In this document: in pieces, positions 9,120 through 18,134 of the stretch | Layout: every line of letters begins with the position of its first letter | Numbering within the stretch: the first letter of the stretch is position 1 | Source of the DNA: an uncultured Kiritimatiellota bacterium | GTDB lineage: Bacteria; Verrucomicrobiota; Kiritimatiellia; RFP12; UBA1067 | Length of the DNA stretch: 64,000 nucleotides | NCBI GenBank assembly: GCA_934621385.1 | Contig: CAKTUI010000002.1 | Location: 42,351-106,350, forward strand | Direction: 5' to 3' | Made by a program: the position numbers and the translations under genes | Notes under the pieces: model-generated | What the model was told of the DNA's origin: nothing | The model's input: only the letters and a program-made list of their open reading frames with translations | Databases searched by the model: none

Positions 9120-10532
9120 TCACTGCGCCTTCACACCGCCGAAGCGGTCGGCATCCTTGATGTTCGGCTCAGTCTCGGAGAACGTGTAGTCCTTGCCCGG
9201 CAGGAGGGCGTTGAGGATGATGCCCATCAGGGCACCGACCGCAAGACCCGACAGCGAAATGTGGACGCTGCCGACCGAGAAGCTGATGGAGCCCGCCTTC
9301 GAGAAGCTGACACCCAATGTGCAGACAATCGAAATGGCGCAGATGAGCATATTGCGCGGCTTCGAGAAGTCTACCTGGTGCTCAACGAGATTGCGCACAC
9401 CAACGGCGGAAATCATTCCGTAGAGAACGAACGAGACGCCGCCGATGGTCGCCGCCGGGAGCGTCGTAATGACCGCCGCGAACTTCGGGCAGAACGCGAG
9501 CAGGATGGCCAGGAACGCCGCGATGCGAATGACCCGAGGGTCGTAAACCTTCGAGAGCGACAGAACGCCCGTGTTTTCGCCGTAGGTCGTGTTCGCCGGT
9601 GCACCGAAGAACGCCGCGAGGCTCGTCGCAAGGCCATCGCCAAGAAGCGTCCGGTGCAGGCCCGGGTTCGCGAAGAAATTGCGCTTCACCGTCGAACTGA
9701 TGGCCGAGACATCGCCGACATGCTCCATCATGGTCGCCGCCGCCAGCGGAGCCACAATCAGAATCGAACTGACGATGCGCCCGATGTTGTCACCCGCATG
9801 CTCAAGAATGGGGATAATCGTCTCGTCCATGTGAACAGGCAGTCCCACCCATGGCGCGGCCGCGATGTGAGAGAAGTCCACCGCCGGGCCCCAACCCGCC
9901 ACGTTACCGTAGAGAATCGCAACCACGTAGCTCGTCAGAACACCAATCAGAATCGGGATAATCTTAATCATGCCGCGCCCGAAGATCGCTGCGAGAACGA
10001 CGGCCAGAATACCCGCCAACGCAACCGGCCAGCACGTCGAGGCACTGTTGACGGCCACCGGCGACAGCACAAGCCCGATGCCAATGATAATCGGACCCGT
10101 AACGACCGGCGGGAAGAACCGCATCACGCGCTTCACGCCGACCAGCTTGACGACCCCCGCGAAGATGACATAAATCAACCCTGCGACAAAAACGCCAACC
10201 GACGCGTAAGCGAGAAGCTGCGTCTTGGTCAGCCCCTCCCACATGACGCCCTTCATGCCCGTCAGCGCAAAGTAGCCGGCAAGAAACGCAAAGGAACTGC
10301 CGAGGAAGGCGGGCACGATGCGCTTCGTCACAAGATGGAAGAGCAGCGTCCCCGCACCCGCAAACAGAAGCGTCGCCGAAACCGAAAGCCCCGTCAGGAG
10401 CGGCACGAGCACCGTCGCACCAAACATCGCGAACAGGTGCTGAACGCCCAGGATACCCATCTTCGGATAGCCAAGCGTTCGCGCATCGTAAACACCATCA
10501 ACGGACTTCTTGTCGTTCTGGTCACTTGCCAT
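9120..10532 (-). CDS. uraA: uracil permease (NCS2 family)
   Basis: 470 residues from the ATG at 10532 (MASDQNDKKSV), which has AAGGAAG 7 bases upstream; a longer frame begins at 10565 but lacks such a site. About 14 hydrophobic segments fit the UraA fold. The conserved TM3 stretch FLGSSFAFLAGYFALTG and the TM10 substrate motif TTYGENTGVL (Glu contacting uracil) are present. It imports uracil by proton symport in the inner membrane. Its operon also holds upp, so import and phosphoribosylation of uracil are linked. Xanthine cannot be wholly excluded as substrate. Confidence 0.88.
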   Translation of the reverse strand: MASDQNDKKSVDGVYDARTLGYPKMGILGVQHLFAMFGATVLVPLLTGLSVSATLLFAGAGTLLFHLVTKRIVPAFLGSSFAFLAGYFALTGMKGVMWEGLTKTQLLAYASVGVFVAGLIYVIFAGVVKLVGVKRVMRFFPPVVTGPIIIGIGLVLSPVAVNSASTCWPVALAGILAVVLAAIFGRGMIKIIPILIGVLTSYVVAILYGNVAGWGPAVDFSHIAAAPWVGLPVHMDETIIPILEHAGDNIGRIVSSILIVAPLAAATMMEHVGDVSAISSTVKRNFFANPGLHRTLLGDGLATSLAAFFGAPANTTYGENTGVLSLSKVYDPRVIRIAAFLAILLAFCPKFAAVITTLPAATIGGVSFVLYGMISAVGVRNLVEHQVDFSKPRNMLICAISIVCTLGVSFSKAGSISFSVGSVHISLSGLAVGALMGIILNALLPGKDYTFSETEPNIKDADRFGGVKAQ

Positions 10533-10583
10533 GGTCAATCTTCCTTCTCTTTTTATGGACTTCAAATCGTGATTTCAAGCCGC

Positions 10584-11423
10584 TTAGGCCATCTTCTGGT
10601 CGACATGGACATCGAGCTGCGGATAGGGAATCCGAATGCCCTTCGCGGCAAAGGCCTCAGTGAGGGCCTGGTTGGCCGCAAAGAAGACCGCCCAGTAGTC
10701 GGCATTGGCCGTCCAGGCGCGAATCGTCAACGCCACCGCGCTGTCGTCGAGCGACTTCACCTCAGCCATCGGAGCCGGGTCGGACAGGACACCGGGAAGC
10801 GCCGCGATCGTCTCAATCGCCGTCTTCCGCGCAAGCGAGATGTCCGCACCATAGGCAATGCCAATCGCCATGTCGACACGCCGCGTCGCAAGAGCCGAGT
10901 AGTTCACGATAGGCGAACCCCAGGCCGACTTGTTTGGAATCGTGATGCGCCGATTGTCGGGCGTCGCCAAGGTCACCGCCATCATATCGAGCTGAAGAAC
11001 CGTCCCCTCAAACCCGCCGACAGCCACATAGTCACCGACCTTGAACGGTTCGTTGATGGCAATCATGAGTCCACTCGCCAAACTGCCGAGCGACTCCTGG
11101 AAGGCAAAGCCGAGCACGAAACCCGTCACGCCGAGGCCCGCAATCAGCGGTCCGACATTCACCCCAAGCTTGCCGAGGATGATAACGGCGAGAAAGGCCC
11201 ACGCCGTCTTGACGAGAACCGAGACGATGAAGCGCGAGGCGAGCGCATGGCGACCGTCGGATCGGATGAGGGCCTTGCGCAAGGCCGTCCCGAGAAGACG
11301 GATGGCCAGTGCCCCGACAATCAGAATAACCAGGGCCGCCACCACATCAACGGCGTACTCCACGCCCTTTTCCGTCAGCCATTCCACAATCGGCTGAAAC
11401 ACACTCTCAACTTCTTCCTGCAT
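10584..11423 (-). CDS. mscS: small-conductance mechanosensitive channel
   Basis: 279 residues, the usual size for MscS. Three N-terminal membrane segments are visible. The third carries the Gly/Ala-rich pore helix (GPLIAGLGVTGFVLGFAFQE), followed by the beta domain signature FKVGDYVAVGGFEGTV and NKSAWGSPIVNYS. It opens under membrane tension during hypo-osmotic shock and releases solutes. AAGGAG lies 8 bases before the ATG. It lies between two nucleobase permeases in the same operon, with 29- and 51-base gaps. Confidence 0.93.
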   Translation of the reverse strand: MQEEVESVFQPIVEWLTEKGVEYAVDVVAALVILIVGALAIRLLGTALRKALIRSDGRHALASRFIVSVLVKTAWAFLAVIILGKLGVNVGPLIAGLGVTGFVLGFAFQESLGSLASGLMIAINEPFKVGDYVAVGGFEGTVLQLDMMAVTLATPDNRRITIPNKSAWGSPIVNYSALATRRVDMAIGIAYGADISLARKTAIETIAALPGVLSDPAPMAEVKSLDDSAVALTIRAWTANADYWAVFFAANQALTEAFAAKGIRIPYPQLDVHVDQKMA

Positions 11424-11452
11424 CGTCTCAATCTCCTTTCACTGTTCCAGCC

Positions 11453-12874
11453 TTACATCAGCGCATACTTCGCGATGAAGATGACCGTCAGGATGTACAT
11501 AATCCAGTGGATGCGCTTGAAGTTGCCCGCCAGCGCATTGATGACCGTGTAGGAAATCACGCCGAACATGATGCCATCCGAAATCGAGTAGCAAAACGGC
11601 ATCGCGGCAACGGCGAGAAATGCCGGGACTGCCTCACCCGCATCCTTCCAGTTGACATCCACGCACGAAGAGAGCATCATGTAGCCGACGATTACCAGAG
11701 CCGGGGCCGTCGCAAAGCCCGGAATCGCGAGGAAGATCGGCGCGAAGAGAATCGCCAAGGCGAAAAGTGCCGCGCTCGTCACCGCCGTCAGCCCCGTACG
11801 ACCACCCGCCATCACACCCGAGGCGGACTCAACATAAGTCGTCGTCGTCGACGTACCGAAGACCGCGCCAACCGATGTCGCAATCGCGTCCGCGCACAGC
11901 GCACCCGACACACGCGGCAGCTTGCCTTCCTTGTTGAGGAAGCCGCCCTTCATCGACACGCCAATCAGCGTCCCGAGCGTATCGAACAAATCGACGAAGA
12001 AGAACGCAAACATCACAACGAAGAAGTCGAGCGACTTGACGAGCATCCAACCGCTCCGCACGGCCCCATTATCACCCGTTCCCGTATGCGTCCATGTCTC
12101 GGGCTGGAAGAACGCGCCGAATGTCTGCTTGAACTCGGCAAAGTGCTGCGAGAAGCCCTCCAATGAGAAGTTCGGATAGAGCGAGAAGAGCTTGTTCGCC
12201 GGATCGGGCACATACACGCCCGTCGCCTGGGCAACCATTCCGAGAATCCAGGTCACGAGGATGCCGAAAAGAATCGCGCCCTTCAGACCCTTGACGAGCA
12301 TGAAACCGGTGAGGAGTGTCCCCACGAGCGCAAGAATCGCGCAGATGCCCGTCGTGGCGAACGGGACATCCTTGAAGTGCACCATCGAGACGAGCGTCGC
12401 CGGATTATCGACGATAACACCCGCGTTCTTGAGCGCAATCAGGCAGATGAACAGACCGATGCCCGCCGCGACGGCCCGCTTGAGCGAAAGCGGAATCGCA
12501 TTGAATATCGACTCGCGCACGGGCGTGAGCGAAAGCGCGAGGAAGACGAGTCCCTCGACGAACACCGCCAGCATGGCAAACTGCCAGCTGTAGCCCATCG
12601 TCAGCACCACGGTAAAGGTGAAGAAGGCATTAAGCCCCATGCCCGGGGCCAGCACGAACGGGTAGTTCGACATGAAGGCCATCAACAGCGTACCAACGAC
12701 GGCCGCAAGACAGGTCGCCACGAAAACGCCGCCCTTCGGAATGCCCGCCTGCGACAGCAGGTCGGGGTTCACGGCGAGGATGTACGCCATCGTCATGAAC
12801 GTGGTAATGCCCGCAATGACTTCCGTCTTGACGGACGACTTGGCTTCACGAATCTTGAACAGTTTCTCAAGCAT
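11453..12874 (-). CDS. purine (hypoxanthine/guanine or adenine) permease, AzgA/PbuG type
   Basis: 473 residues with about 13 membrane segments. The N-terminus VIAGITTFMTMAYILAVNPD and the APGMGLNAFF motif are diagnostic of the AzgA-type branch of NCS2 permeases, and GTSTTTTYVESASGV is the substrate-site helix. It is predicted to be a proton-coupled importer of purine bases. AAGGACC precedes the ATG. It sits directly downstream of upp, so this operon gathers base salvage for purines and pyrimidines. Choice among adenine, guanine and hypoxanthine is not possible from sequence alone. Confidence 0.9.
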   Translation of the reverse strand: MLEKLFKIREAKSSVKTEVIAGITTFMTMAYILAVNPDLLSQAGIPKGGVFVATCLAAVVGTLLMAFMSNYPFVLAPGMGLNAFFTFTVVLTMGYSWQFAMLAVFVEGLVFLALSLTPVRESIFNAIPLSLKRAVAAGIGLFICLIALKNAGVIVDNPATLVSMVHFKDVPFATTGICAILALVGTLLTGFMLVKGLKGAILFGILVTWILGMVAQATGVYVPDPANKLFSLYPNFSLEGFSQHFAEFKQTFGAFFQPETWTHTGTGDNGAVRSGWMLVKSLDFFVVMFAFFFVDLFDTLGTLIGVSMKGGFLNKEGKLPRVSGALCADAIATSVGAVFGTSTTTTYVESASGVMAGGRTGLTAVTSAALFALAILFAPIFLAIPGFATAPALVIVGYMMLSSCVDVNWKDAGEAVPAFLAVAAMPFCYSISDGIMFGVISYTVINALAGNFKRIHWIMYILTVIFIAKYALM

Positions 12875-12892
12875 GGTCTTGGTCCTTTTGAA

Positions 12893-13513
12893 TTAAAGCG
12901 TTCCAAAAATGCGATCGCCCGCGTCCCCGAGGCCGGGGACGATGTAGAAGTGCGAGTTCAGCCGCTCGTCCTGGGCTGCCGTGAAGACGGGCACATCTGG
13001 GTGTGCCGCCTCGAACTTGGCGATTCCCTCCGGGGCCGAGATGAGGTTCAGGAACTTGATTCGCCGGTAGCCGAGCTTCTTGAGCTGGGCGACCGCATCG
13101 CACGCACTGCCACCCGTCGCCAGCATCGGGTCAATGACGAGTGCGAGCTCCTCACCTTTCGCCGGCGGAACCTTCGCATAGTAGGGAATCGGCTCCGCCG
13201 TCTCCTCGTTGCGCTGCATCCCGAGCACCCCGACCTTGGCATACGGCAAAACGTGCAGCATCGCATCGAGCATCCCCATGCCCGCACGCAGAATCGGCAC
13301 CAGCACGACACGCTCATCGATGACAACACCCGTCGTCTTCGCCACTGGCGTGACAACGTCAACCGTCCGCGTCCGAACGTCCTCCAGCGCCTCATAGGCC
13401 AGAAACGTCGTCAGCTCGTTCACAAGTTCGCGGAAAAGTTTCGGGGGCGTCGCCTGGTCACGCATCAGCGTAATGCGGTGATCGACCAACGGGTGCTTCA
13501 ATACGGTGTGCAT
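12893..13513 (-). CDS. upp: uracil phosphoribosyltransferase
   Basis: 206 residues, typical for Upp. It converts uracil and PRPP to UMP in the cytoplasm. N-terminal HPLVDHRITLMRD and the central VPILRAGMGMLD are conserved. The PRPP loop reads VIDPMLATGGSA. The uracil-binding C-terminal segment (IVPGLGDAGDRIFGT) is complete. AGAGGAG lies before the ATG. It is 17 bases downstream of an amino-acid ABC ATPase gene and 18 bases upstream of a purine permease. Confidence 0.97.
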   Translation of the reverse strand: MHTVLKHPLVDHRITLMRDQATPPKLFRELVNELTTFLAYEALEDVRTRTVDVVTPVAKTTGVVIDERVVLVPILRAGMGMLDAMLHVLPYAKVGVLGMQRNEETAEPIPYYAKVPPAKGEELALVIDPMLATGGSACDAVAQLKKLGYRRIKFLNLISAPEGIAKFEAAHPDVPVFTAAQDERLNSHFYIVPGLGDAGDRIFGTL

Positions 13514-13530
13514 GATTCTTCTCCTCTATT

Positions 13531-14286
13531 TCATTTGCCTTCGGCGGTCAGGTTGACCTTGCCAAGAAAGAGTTTTAGACGATCCGACTTCGGCGCACCA
13601 AAGACCTCGGCGGGCGTGCCCTCCTCGGCGATTCGCCCGCCCTCCAAAAAGAGGATGCGCGAGGCGACGTCACGCGCAAAGCGCATCTCGTGCGTCACAA
13701 CGACCATCGTCATGCCATTGCGGGCCAAGTCCTTCATCACGTCGAGAACCTCGCCCACCATTTCTGGGTCGAGTGCCGATGTCGGTTCGTCAAAGAGCAT
13801 CATCTGCGGCTCCATCGCAAGCGACCGCACAATGGCGACGCGCTGCTTCTGTCCGCCCGAAAGCTGCTGCGGATAACTCGCCGCCTTGTCGGACAGTCCG
13901 ACGCGCTCAAGAAGTTCCCGCGCCTTCGCTTCTGCCGCGGTCCGCGTCAGACCGCGCACCAGCCGCGGCGCCAGCGTGATGTTGTCGAGAATCGTCAGAT
14001 GCGGGAACAGGTTGAAGTGCTGGAAGACCATCCCCATCTCCGAACGGACGCGATTCTTCTCCTTTTCGGTCGCTCGAACAATGTCCCGGTCCTTGAAGAG
14101 GATGCGCCCCTCAGTCGGCGCGTCCAGCAGGTTCATGCACCGCAAGAAGGTCGACTTTCCGCCGCCGGACGGCCCAATCATCACCACGACTTCCCCGTGG
14201 CGAATCTCTGTCGAAATCCCCTTCAGGACCTCCAGTTTCCCAAAGCTCTTCTTCAGTCCCTCAATCTTCAAAAGTGTCTCTGCCAT
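13531..14286 (-). CDS. polar amino-acid ABC transporter ATP-binding protein
   Basis: 251 residues, GlnQ/HisP size. Walker [10 protein letters not shown] at 38-46, Q-loop in [11 protein letters not shown], signature LSGGQKQR, Walker [15 protein letters not shown] and the H-loop [10 protein letters not shown] are all intact. It powers the importer formed with the permease (14299-15039) and the binding proteins (15074-16584). AAGGAC lies before the ATG; the permease gene ends 12 bases upstream. The exact amino acid is unknown. Confidence 0.95.
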   Translation of the reverse strand: MAETLLKIEGLKKSFGKLEVLKGISTEIRHGEVVVMIGPSGGGKSTFLRCMNLLDAPTEGRILFKDRDIVRATEKEKNRVRSEMGMVFQHFNLFPHLTILDNITLAPRLVRGLTRTAAEAKARELLERVGLSDKAASYPQQLSGGQKQRVAIVRSLAMEPQMMLFDEPTSALDPEMVGEVLDVMKDLARNGMTMVVVTHEMRFARDVASRILFLEGGRIAEEGTPAEVFGAPKSDRLKLFLGKVNLTAEGK

Positions 14287-14298
14287 CGTATCAAGTCC

Positions 14299-15039
14299 TT
14301 ACGAGTCGTTGTGCACGGGATCCGCCCCCGTGGAGCGCAAATAGCGCTCAAGGCGGCCGAGCAACCAGGTGAATGTCATCACGAGCACCAGGTAAATCGC
14401 CGCAACCGTCAGGTAGGGCGTATACACCGAATAGGTCTGTGAACGGATGATGTCGCCGCCCTTGGCAAGGTCGCGCAGGGCGATGTAGCCGACAATCGAC
14501 GTATCCTTCATGAGGACGATGAATTCGTTGCCCAGTGCCGGCAGCACGTTGCGAATCGCCTGCGGTAGAATGATGCGAATCATCGTCTTCCAGTAGCCAA
14601 GCCCAAGGGCACGGCCGGCCTCCATCTGCCCGGGGTCAATGGACATAATGCCCGCACGCAGAATTTCCGCCTGATAGGCCCCAGAGTTGATGCCGAAGGC
14701 GAGAATCGCAACCGTCACCTTGTCAAGCGACTGCATGATGATGAAGTAGCAGATAAGCAACTGCACCACCATGGGCGTTCCGCGAATAATCGTCAGGTAG
14801 ACTTTCGACAGGGCGTTAAGCGCGGCAAAACGCCCGTACTTGTCGTGCGACGACCGAATAATGGCAACCAAGAAGCCAATCAGGAGGCCGATGACGATTG
14901 CCGCGAGCGCGACCTCAATCGTCACGCCAAGACCGTCCAGCAGGTAGCGCCACCGGTCATTCTTGACGAAGCAAAGCTGGAAGTCATCCCCCAGTTTGCC
15001 GAACCAAAGCTGAATGTTGTTGAACAGGGTCTGAATCAT
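14299..15039 (-). CDS. polar amino-acid ABC transporter permease
   Basis: 246 residues from the ATG at 15039; a GTG at 15051 is an alternative. The site AGAGTGGA fits the ATG. Five or so membrane segments and the EAA loop (RAGIMSIDPGQMEAGRALGL, then ILPQAIRNVLPALGNEFIVL) identify the HisM/GlnP family. A single permease gene suggests a homodimer in the inner membrane. Confidence 0.93.
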   Translation of the reverse strand: MIQTLFNNIQLWFGKLGDDFQLCFVKNDRWRYLLDGLGVTIEVALAAIVIGLLIGFLVAIIRSSHDKYGRFAALNALSKVYLTIIRGTPMVVQLLICYFIIMQSLDKVTVAILAFGINSGAYQAEILRAGIMSIDPGQMEAGRALGLGYWKTMIRIILPQAIRNVLPALGNEFIVLMKDTSIVGYIALRDLAKGGDIIRSQTYSVYTPYLTVAAIYLVLVMTFTWLLGRLERYLRSTGADPVHNDS

Positions 15040-15073
15040 GCTGATTTCCACTCTCTGAGAAGCGCCGGACGGC

Positions 15074-15811
15074 TTATTTCTCCTTCAGCCTGTCGGCCTC
15101 GGCCGTGTAGTCGGCGACCCACTTCTCAAGCGTCCCATCCGCCTTGAGCGCGGCAATTGTCTCGTTGATCGCCTTCAGCAGCTCGGGCTGGCCCTTGCGA
15201 ATGGCCACGGCGTACTCCTCCGTCGTGATGAAGTCCGAAATCGCCAAATCCGCCTCGCCCTTCACGCAGTTCTTCGCCGGGTCAATGTCGGCGATGACCA
15301 CGTCAACACGACCCGCCTTGAGCGCGGCAACTGCCGCAGCAGGCGAGTCGAACCGCTCAGGCTGCTGGCCAAGCTCCTCCGTCACGTACGTCTCACTCGT
15401 CGTGCCACTCTGCACACCAACCTTCTTGCCTTTCGCATCGACCCCCTTCGCATAGGGGGCGGACTTCTTGTAGACGAAGACCACGCCCGTCTTCACGTAG
15501 GGAATCGAGAAGTCCACGTTCTTCTTGCGATCCTCCGTCACCGTGATGCCGGCCGCCGCAAGATCCGCCTTGCCCGAAATGACCGTCGGGATAACCGAAT
15601 CGAAGTTGACCGATTCCACCGAGAAGGTGCGCCCCAACCGTTGCGCCACGGCGCGGCAAATCTCGACGTCAATGCCCACAATCTCATCGCCGCGCAGGAA
15701 CTCGTACGGCGGGAACGTCGCCTCGGTAATCATCTTCAGCGACTCGTCCTTCGCTGTGCACCCGCACAGCAACGCCGCGACCAGCCCAAGTCCAAAAAGG
15801 TTCCTCATCAT
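15074..15811 (-). CDS. amino-acid ABC transporter substrate-binding lipoprotein (copy 1)
   Basis: 245 residues from the ATG at 15811 (MMRNLFGLGLVAALLCGC), with GAGG 9 bases upstream; ATG 15826 or GTG 15847 would lengthen it slightly. The lipobox LLCGC anchors it at the membrane. The SBP family 3 fold is shown by ATFPPYEFLRGDEIVGIDVE, VISGKADLAAAGITVTEDRK and IRKGQPELLKAINETI. It is about two-thirds identical to the upstream gene, so the pair arose by tandem duplication. Differences cluster in the second lobe. Confidence 0.93.
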   Translation of the reverse strand: MMRNLFGLGLVAALLCGCTAKDESLKMITEATFPPYEFLRGDEIVGIDVEICRAVAQRLGRTFSVESVNFDSVIPTVISGKADLAAAGITVTEDRKKNVDFSIPYVKTGVVFVYKKSAPYAKGVDAKGKKVGVQSGTTSETYVTEELGQQPERFDSPAAAVAALKAGRVDVVIADIDPAKNCVKGEADLAISDFITTEEYAVAIRKGQPELLKAINETIAALKADGTLEKWVADYTAEADRLKEK

Positions 15812-15843
15812 TTTGCCTAACCTCATTCCTGAATCCACATCCC

Positions 15844-16584
15844 TCACTTCTTCAGCAAGTCCGCTTCAGCCGTAAACGCGGCACGAATCTCGGCCATCCG
15901 CCCGTTCGCCTTGAGTTCGGCAATCGTCTCGTTGATCGCCTTCAGCAACTCGGGCTGACCCTTGCGAATGGCAATGGCGTACTCCTCAAGGTTGACCGGA
16001 GTCGGCGCAATCGCGAGGTCCTCCTCGCCAAGGACGCAGTTCTTCGCCGGTTCGATGTCCACAAGCACGGCATCGCAACGCCCAGCCTTGAGCGCAGCAC
16101 ACGCCTCGGCCGCCGAACGGAAACGCTCCGGCTCCTGCCCAAAGCGTTCGAGGACGATATTCTCGGCCGTATTGCCGCCCTGCACACCGATGCGCTTGCC
16201 CTTGCAGGCCTCCGCCGTCAGAATCGGAGCGGACTTCTTGTAGATGAGGACGATTTCCGTCTTGGCATACACATCGGAGAAGTCGACGTTCTTCTTGCGG
16301 TCCTCCGTCACTGTAATGCCAGCCGCCGCAAGATCCGCCTTGCCCGACATCACGGACGGAATGACGGAGTCGAAGTCGACCGACTCAACCGCGAACGACT
16401 TGCCCAGCTTCTGCGCCACGGCGCGGCAAATCTCGATGTCAATGCCCACAATCTCCTGCCCACGCAAGAATTCGTACGGCGGGAACGTCGCCTCGGTAAT
16501 CATCTTCAGCGCATCGGAATCTTTCGTCCCGCATCCGCACATGCACACCGCCGCCAGCAGGCCAGCCATCAGTCTTTTCATCAT
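15844..16584 (-). CDS. amino-acid ABC transporter substrate-binding lipoprotein (copy 2)
   Basis: 246 residues from the ATG at 16584 (MMKRLMAGLLAAVCMCGC), which has AAGGAG 5 bases upstream and overlaps the TGA of the preceding membrane protein gene by 3 bases (ATGATG/TGA). The frame stays open further upstream to 17124, but that part is only a shadow of the overlapping M50-like gene. SBP family 3 motifs match those of copy 1 (ATFPPYEFLRGQEIVGIDIE, VMSGKADLAAAGITVTEDRK). Two receptors feeding one permease would widen substrate range. Confidence 0.93.
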   Translation of the reverse strand: MMKRLMAGLLAAVCMCGCGTKDSDALKMITEATFPPYEFLRGQEIVGIDIEICRAVAQKLGKSFAVESVDFDSVIPSVMSGKADLAAAGITVTEDRKKNVDFSDVYAKTEIVLIYKKSAPILTAEACKGKRIGVQGGNTAENIVLERFGQEPERFRSAAEACAALKAGRCDAVLVDIEPAKNCVLGEEDLAIAPTPVNLEEYAIAIRKGQPELLKAINETIAELKANGRMAEIRAAFTAEADLLKK

Positions 16585-17288
16585 GATTCTCCTTTTATTG
16601 AGGTGTAAATCCACTTTCCAGCAGCCACGGCCGACGCACCGACCGCCACATACGCCGAAGCGACGCGCCCCAGCACAATCGATCCAAGTGCCGCGAATGT
16701 CAGCGGTGTTGTCGCCGCCAACCAAACAAGCACAAGCGCCACGTTCACCAGAAAAATCACCGTCCACGAGAACACCCGCCCATAGAGCCGAACATCCGGC
16801 TGCCGCTGCGTCAGCGTCTCCAGCGTGAACAGCACATGAAACGCCCACGTGAAACCGATGATGAACATCCAGAACGGCAGGAATGGCAAAGGCCTCAGAA
16901 AGGCGTAGGTGACCAGTGCCACGATGATGACGACAAAGGTGTAGAAGGGAAAGAAGTATGGCGCAAGCGTGATGAGGAAGTTCGTCTTCGTCAGCTTCAC
17001 GCTGCCGCCCTCCGCCCCAATCCGCACATCCGAGGGACGCGCCCCGAAAGCCAGCCCCCACAGCGCGTGCGTCAGCTCGTGCCCGAACACATACGCCCGA
17101 ACCGGATGGCTCAGCGTCATCCACGCGACCGCAAAGACCACCATGCCGCCAAGCAGGGCCACCGCCTCGGCCGAAAAGCCACGCCCACCACCGGCAGCCA
17201 CCACCAGCGCATCAACAAGCGACCGAACGAACCCCCAGCACATCGGCAAGAGCGCAAGTCCAATCAACCATCTGCCGAAGTTCGCCAT
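16581..17288 (-). CDS. M50-like membrane protein with HELTH motif
   Basis: 235 residues with about six membrane segments. GHELTHALWGLAFGA at 69-83 has the HExxH zinc-binding motif inside a hydrophobic stretch, as in M50-type intramembrane metalloproteases and their relatives. A clear downstream Asp ligand (the LDG/NPDG motif) is not visible, so it may be an inactive or divergent relative. The start is the ATG immediately after the TAA of the FtsB-like gene, and its stop overlaps the next start. Its role beside an amino-acid transporter is unknown. Confidence 0.65.
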   Translation of the reverse strand: MANFGRWLIGLALLPMCWGFVRSLVDALVVAAGGGRGFSAEAVALLGGMVVFAVAWMTLSHPVRAYVFGHELTHALWGLAFGARPSDVRIGAEGGSVKLTKTNFLITLAPYFFPFYTFVVIIVALVTYAFLRPLPFLPFWMFIIGFTWAFHVLFTLETLTQRQPDVRLYGRVFSWTVIFLVNVALVLVWLAATTPLTFAALGSIVLGRVASAYVAVGASAVAAGKWIYTSIKGES

Positions 17289-17579
17289 TTAGTCCCCCTC
17301 AAAGACGAACACCAGCTCGTTCGGAAAGACCCGACGGTTCTGCCGCGCAATCTGCTCAACGAAGTCGGAATCGGTCTTGAACCGCTTTTGATTCTCAATC
17401 AAATCCGCAATCCCCTGGCGCTTGCGGTCAATCTGCGCGGAAAGCTCGGCATTCTGGGCGCGGAGCGCCTTCCCCCTCTGGTAGCTGGGCCAAACCAACA
17501 GAAGGCCGCCAACAAAGATGACGGCCACGAGGGTGATTGTGAACCACCGAGAAAACTTATCTTTCCAAGTTTCGCTCAC
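17289..17579 (-). CDS. FtsB/DivIC-like septum formation protein
   Basis: 96 residues: a short cytoplasmic N-terminus, one membrane segment (FTITLVAVIFVGGLLLVW, about 13-30), then a coiled coil (about 34-66) and the C-terminal motif SDFVEQIARQNRRVFPNE. This matches FtsB/DivIC, a bitopic divisome protein that partners FtsL and FtsQ. The GTG start at 17579 has no Shine-Dalgarno, and the -10 box ends 8 bases upstream, so the mRNA is probably leaderless. It is the first gene of a 12-gene operon. Confidence 0.8.
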   Translation of the reverse strand: MSETWKDKFSRWFTITLVAVIFVGGLLLVWPSYQRGKALRAQNAELSAQIDRKRQGIADLIENQKRFKTDSDFVEQIARQNRRVFPNELVFVFEGD

Positions 17580-17587
17580 AGGACATA

Positions 17588-17596
17588 ATTATAGCA
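17588..17596 (-). promoter_or_regulatory. extended -10 promoter of the 12-gene operon
   Basis: Minus strand TTTTTGCTATAAT with -10 TATAAT at 17588-17593 and TGC just before it. The GTG start follows after 8 bases, so transcription should begin at or within a base of the start codon. Confidence 0.65.
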
Positions 17597-17616
17597 AAAA
17601 AAAGACGCTCGGGGTA

Positions 17617-17646
17617 TTGACAATCGTAAAAAATATGAGATACTAT
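17617..17646 (+). promoter_or_regulatory. promoter of the CBM48 gene
   Basis: TTGACA (17617-17622), 18-base spacer, TACTAT (17641-17646). It is divergent from the promoter at 17588 and lies 60 bases before the CBM48 start. Confidence 0.6.
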
Positions 17647-17706
17647 TGGCCCGTTCGCTCGCATAAGGCGATAAAACGGTCGTAAGGCCGAGAGGAAACA
17701 GAAAAA

Positions 17707-18066
17707 ATGAAGATCAAGAAAGCCGGAAAGTGCGCGGCCAAGAAGGTCGTGACGAGGAAGACGGTGAAGGAAGCCCCCCAGAAGGAGGCGAAGGTCACCG
17801 ACACCAAGAAGGCGGTCACATTCACCATCCACGCCGAGAAAGGCCAGAGCGTCTTTGTCGCGGGCCAGTTCAATGACTGGAATCCCACGGCGAAGGAGAT
17901 GACCTACAAGGCGAAAGAGGGAATCTACACGACAACGCTGAAGCTTGCCCCCGGCAAGTATGAGTACAAGTACGTGATTGACGGCGCGTGGTGCGCCGAC
18001 CCCGAGAACGCCGAGTCCGTCCCGAACGACCAGGGCACGTTCAACTCGGTGATTACGGTTAAGTAA
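17707..18066 (+). CDS. glycogen-binding (CBM48/AMPK-beta-like) domain protein
   Basis: 119 residues. The first 38 are Lys-rich and probably disordered. Residues about 40-119 form a CBM48/isoamylase early-set domain: SVFVAGQFNDWNP, the KYEYKYVIDGAWCADPEN strand-turn, and a final NSVITV. The family binds glycogen or starch chains. No catalytic domain is attached, so it may tether to or regulate glycogen. GAGG lies 12 bases before the ATG, and a terminator follows. Confidence 0.85.
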   Translation: MKIKKAGKCAAKKVVTRKTVKEAPQKEAKVTDTKKAVTFTIHAEKGQSVFVAGQFNDWNPTAKEMTYKAKEGIYTTTLKLAPGKYEYKYVIDGAWCADPENAESVPNDQGTFNSVITVK

Positions 18067-18102
18067 TCCCCAACGACGGGCAACACCGCCGTTCTTCCAA
18101 AG

Positions 18103-18134
18103 GGCATCTCCGTGTGGAGGTGCCTCTTTTATTT
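18103..18134 (+). terminator. intrinsic terminator of the CBM48 gene
   Basis: GGCATCTCC (18103-18111) pairs with GGAGGTGCC (18116-18124) around GTGT, followed by TCTTTTATTTT. Confidence 0.85.

Noticed and set aside
9108..11552. 814-residue open frame on the plus strand
   Set aside because: It runs antisense across two permease/channel genes and the spacer between them; Arg-rich, no motif.
12377..13876. 499-residue open frame on the plus strand
   Set aside because: It lies across three real minus-strand genes and their gaps.
16585..17124. N-terminal extension of the second binding protein
   Set aside because: The frame is open but lies inside the M50-like gene; the signal peptide and AAGGAG fix the start at 16584.
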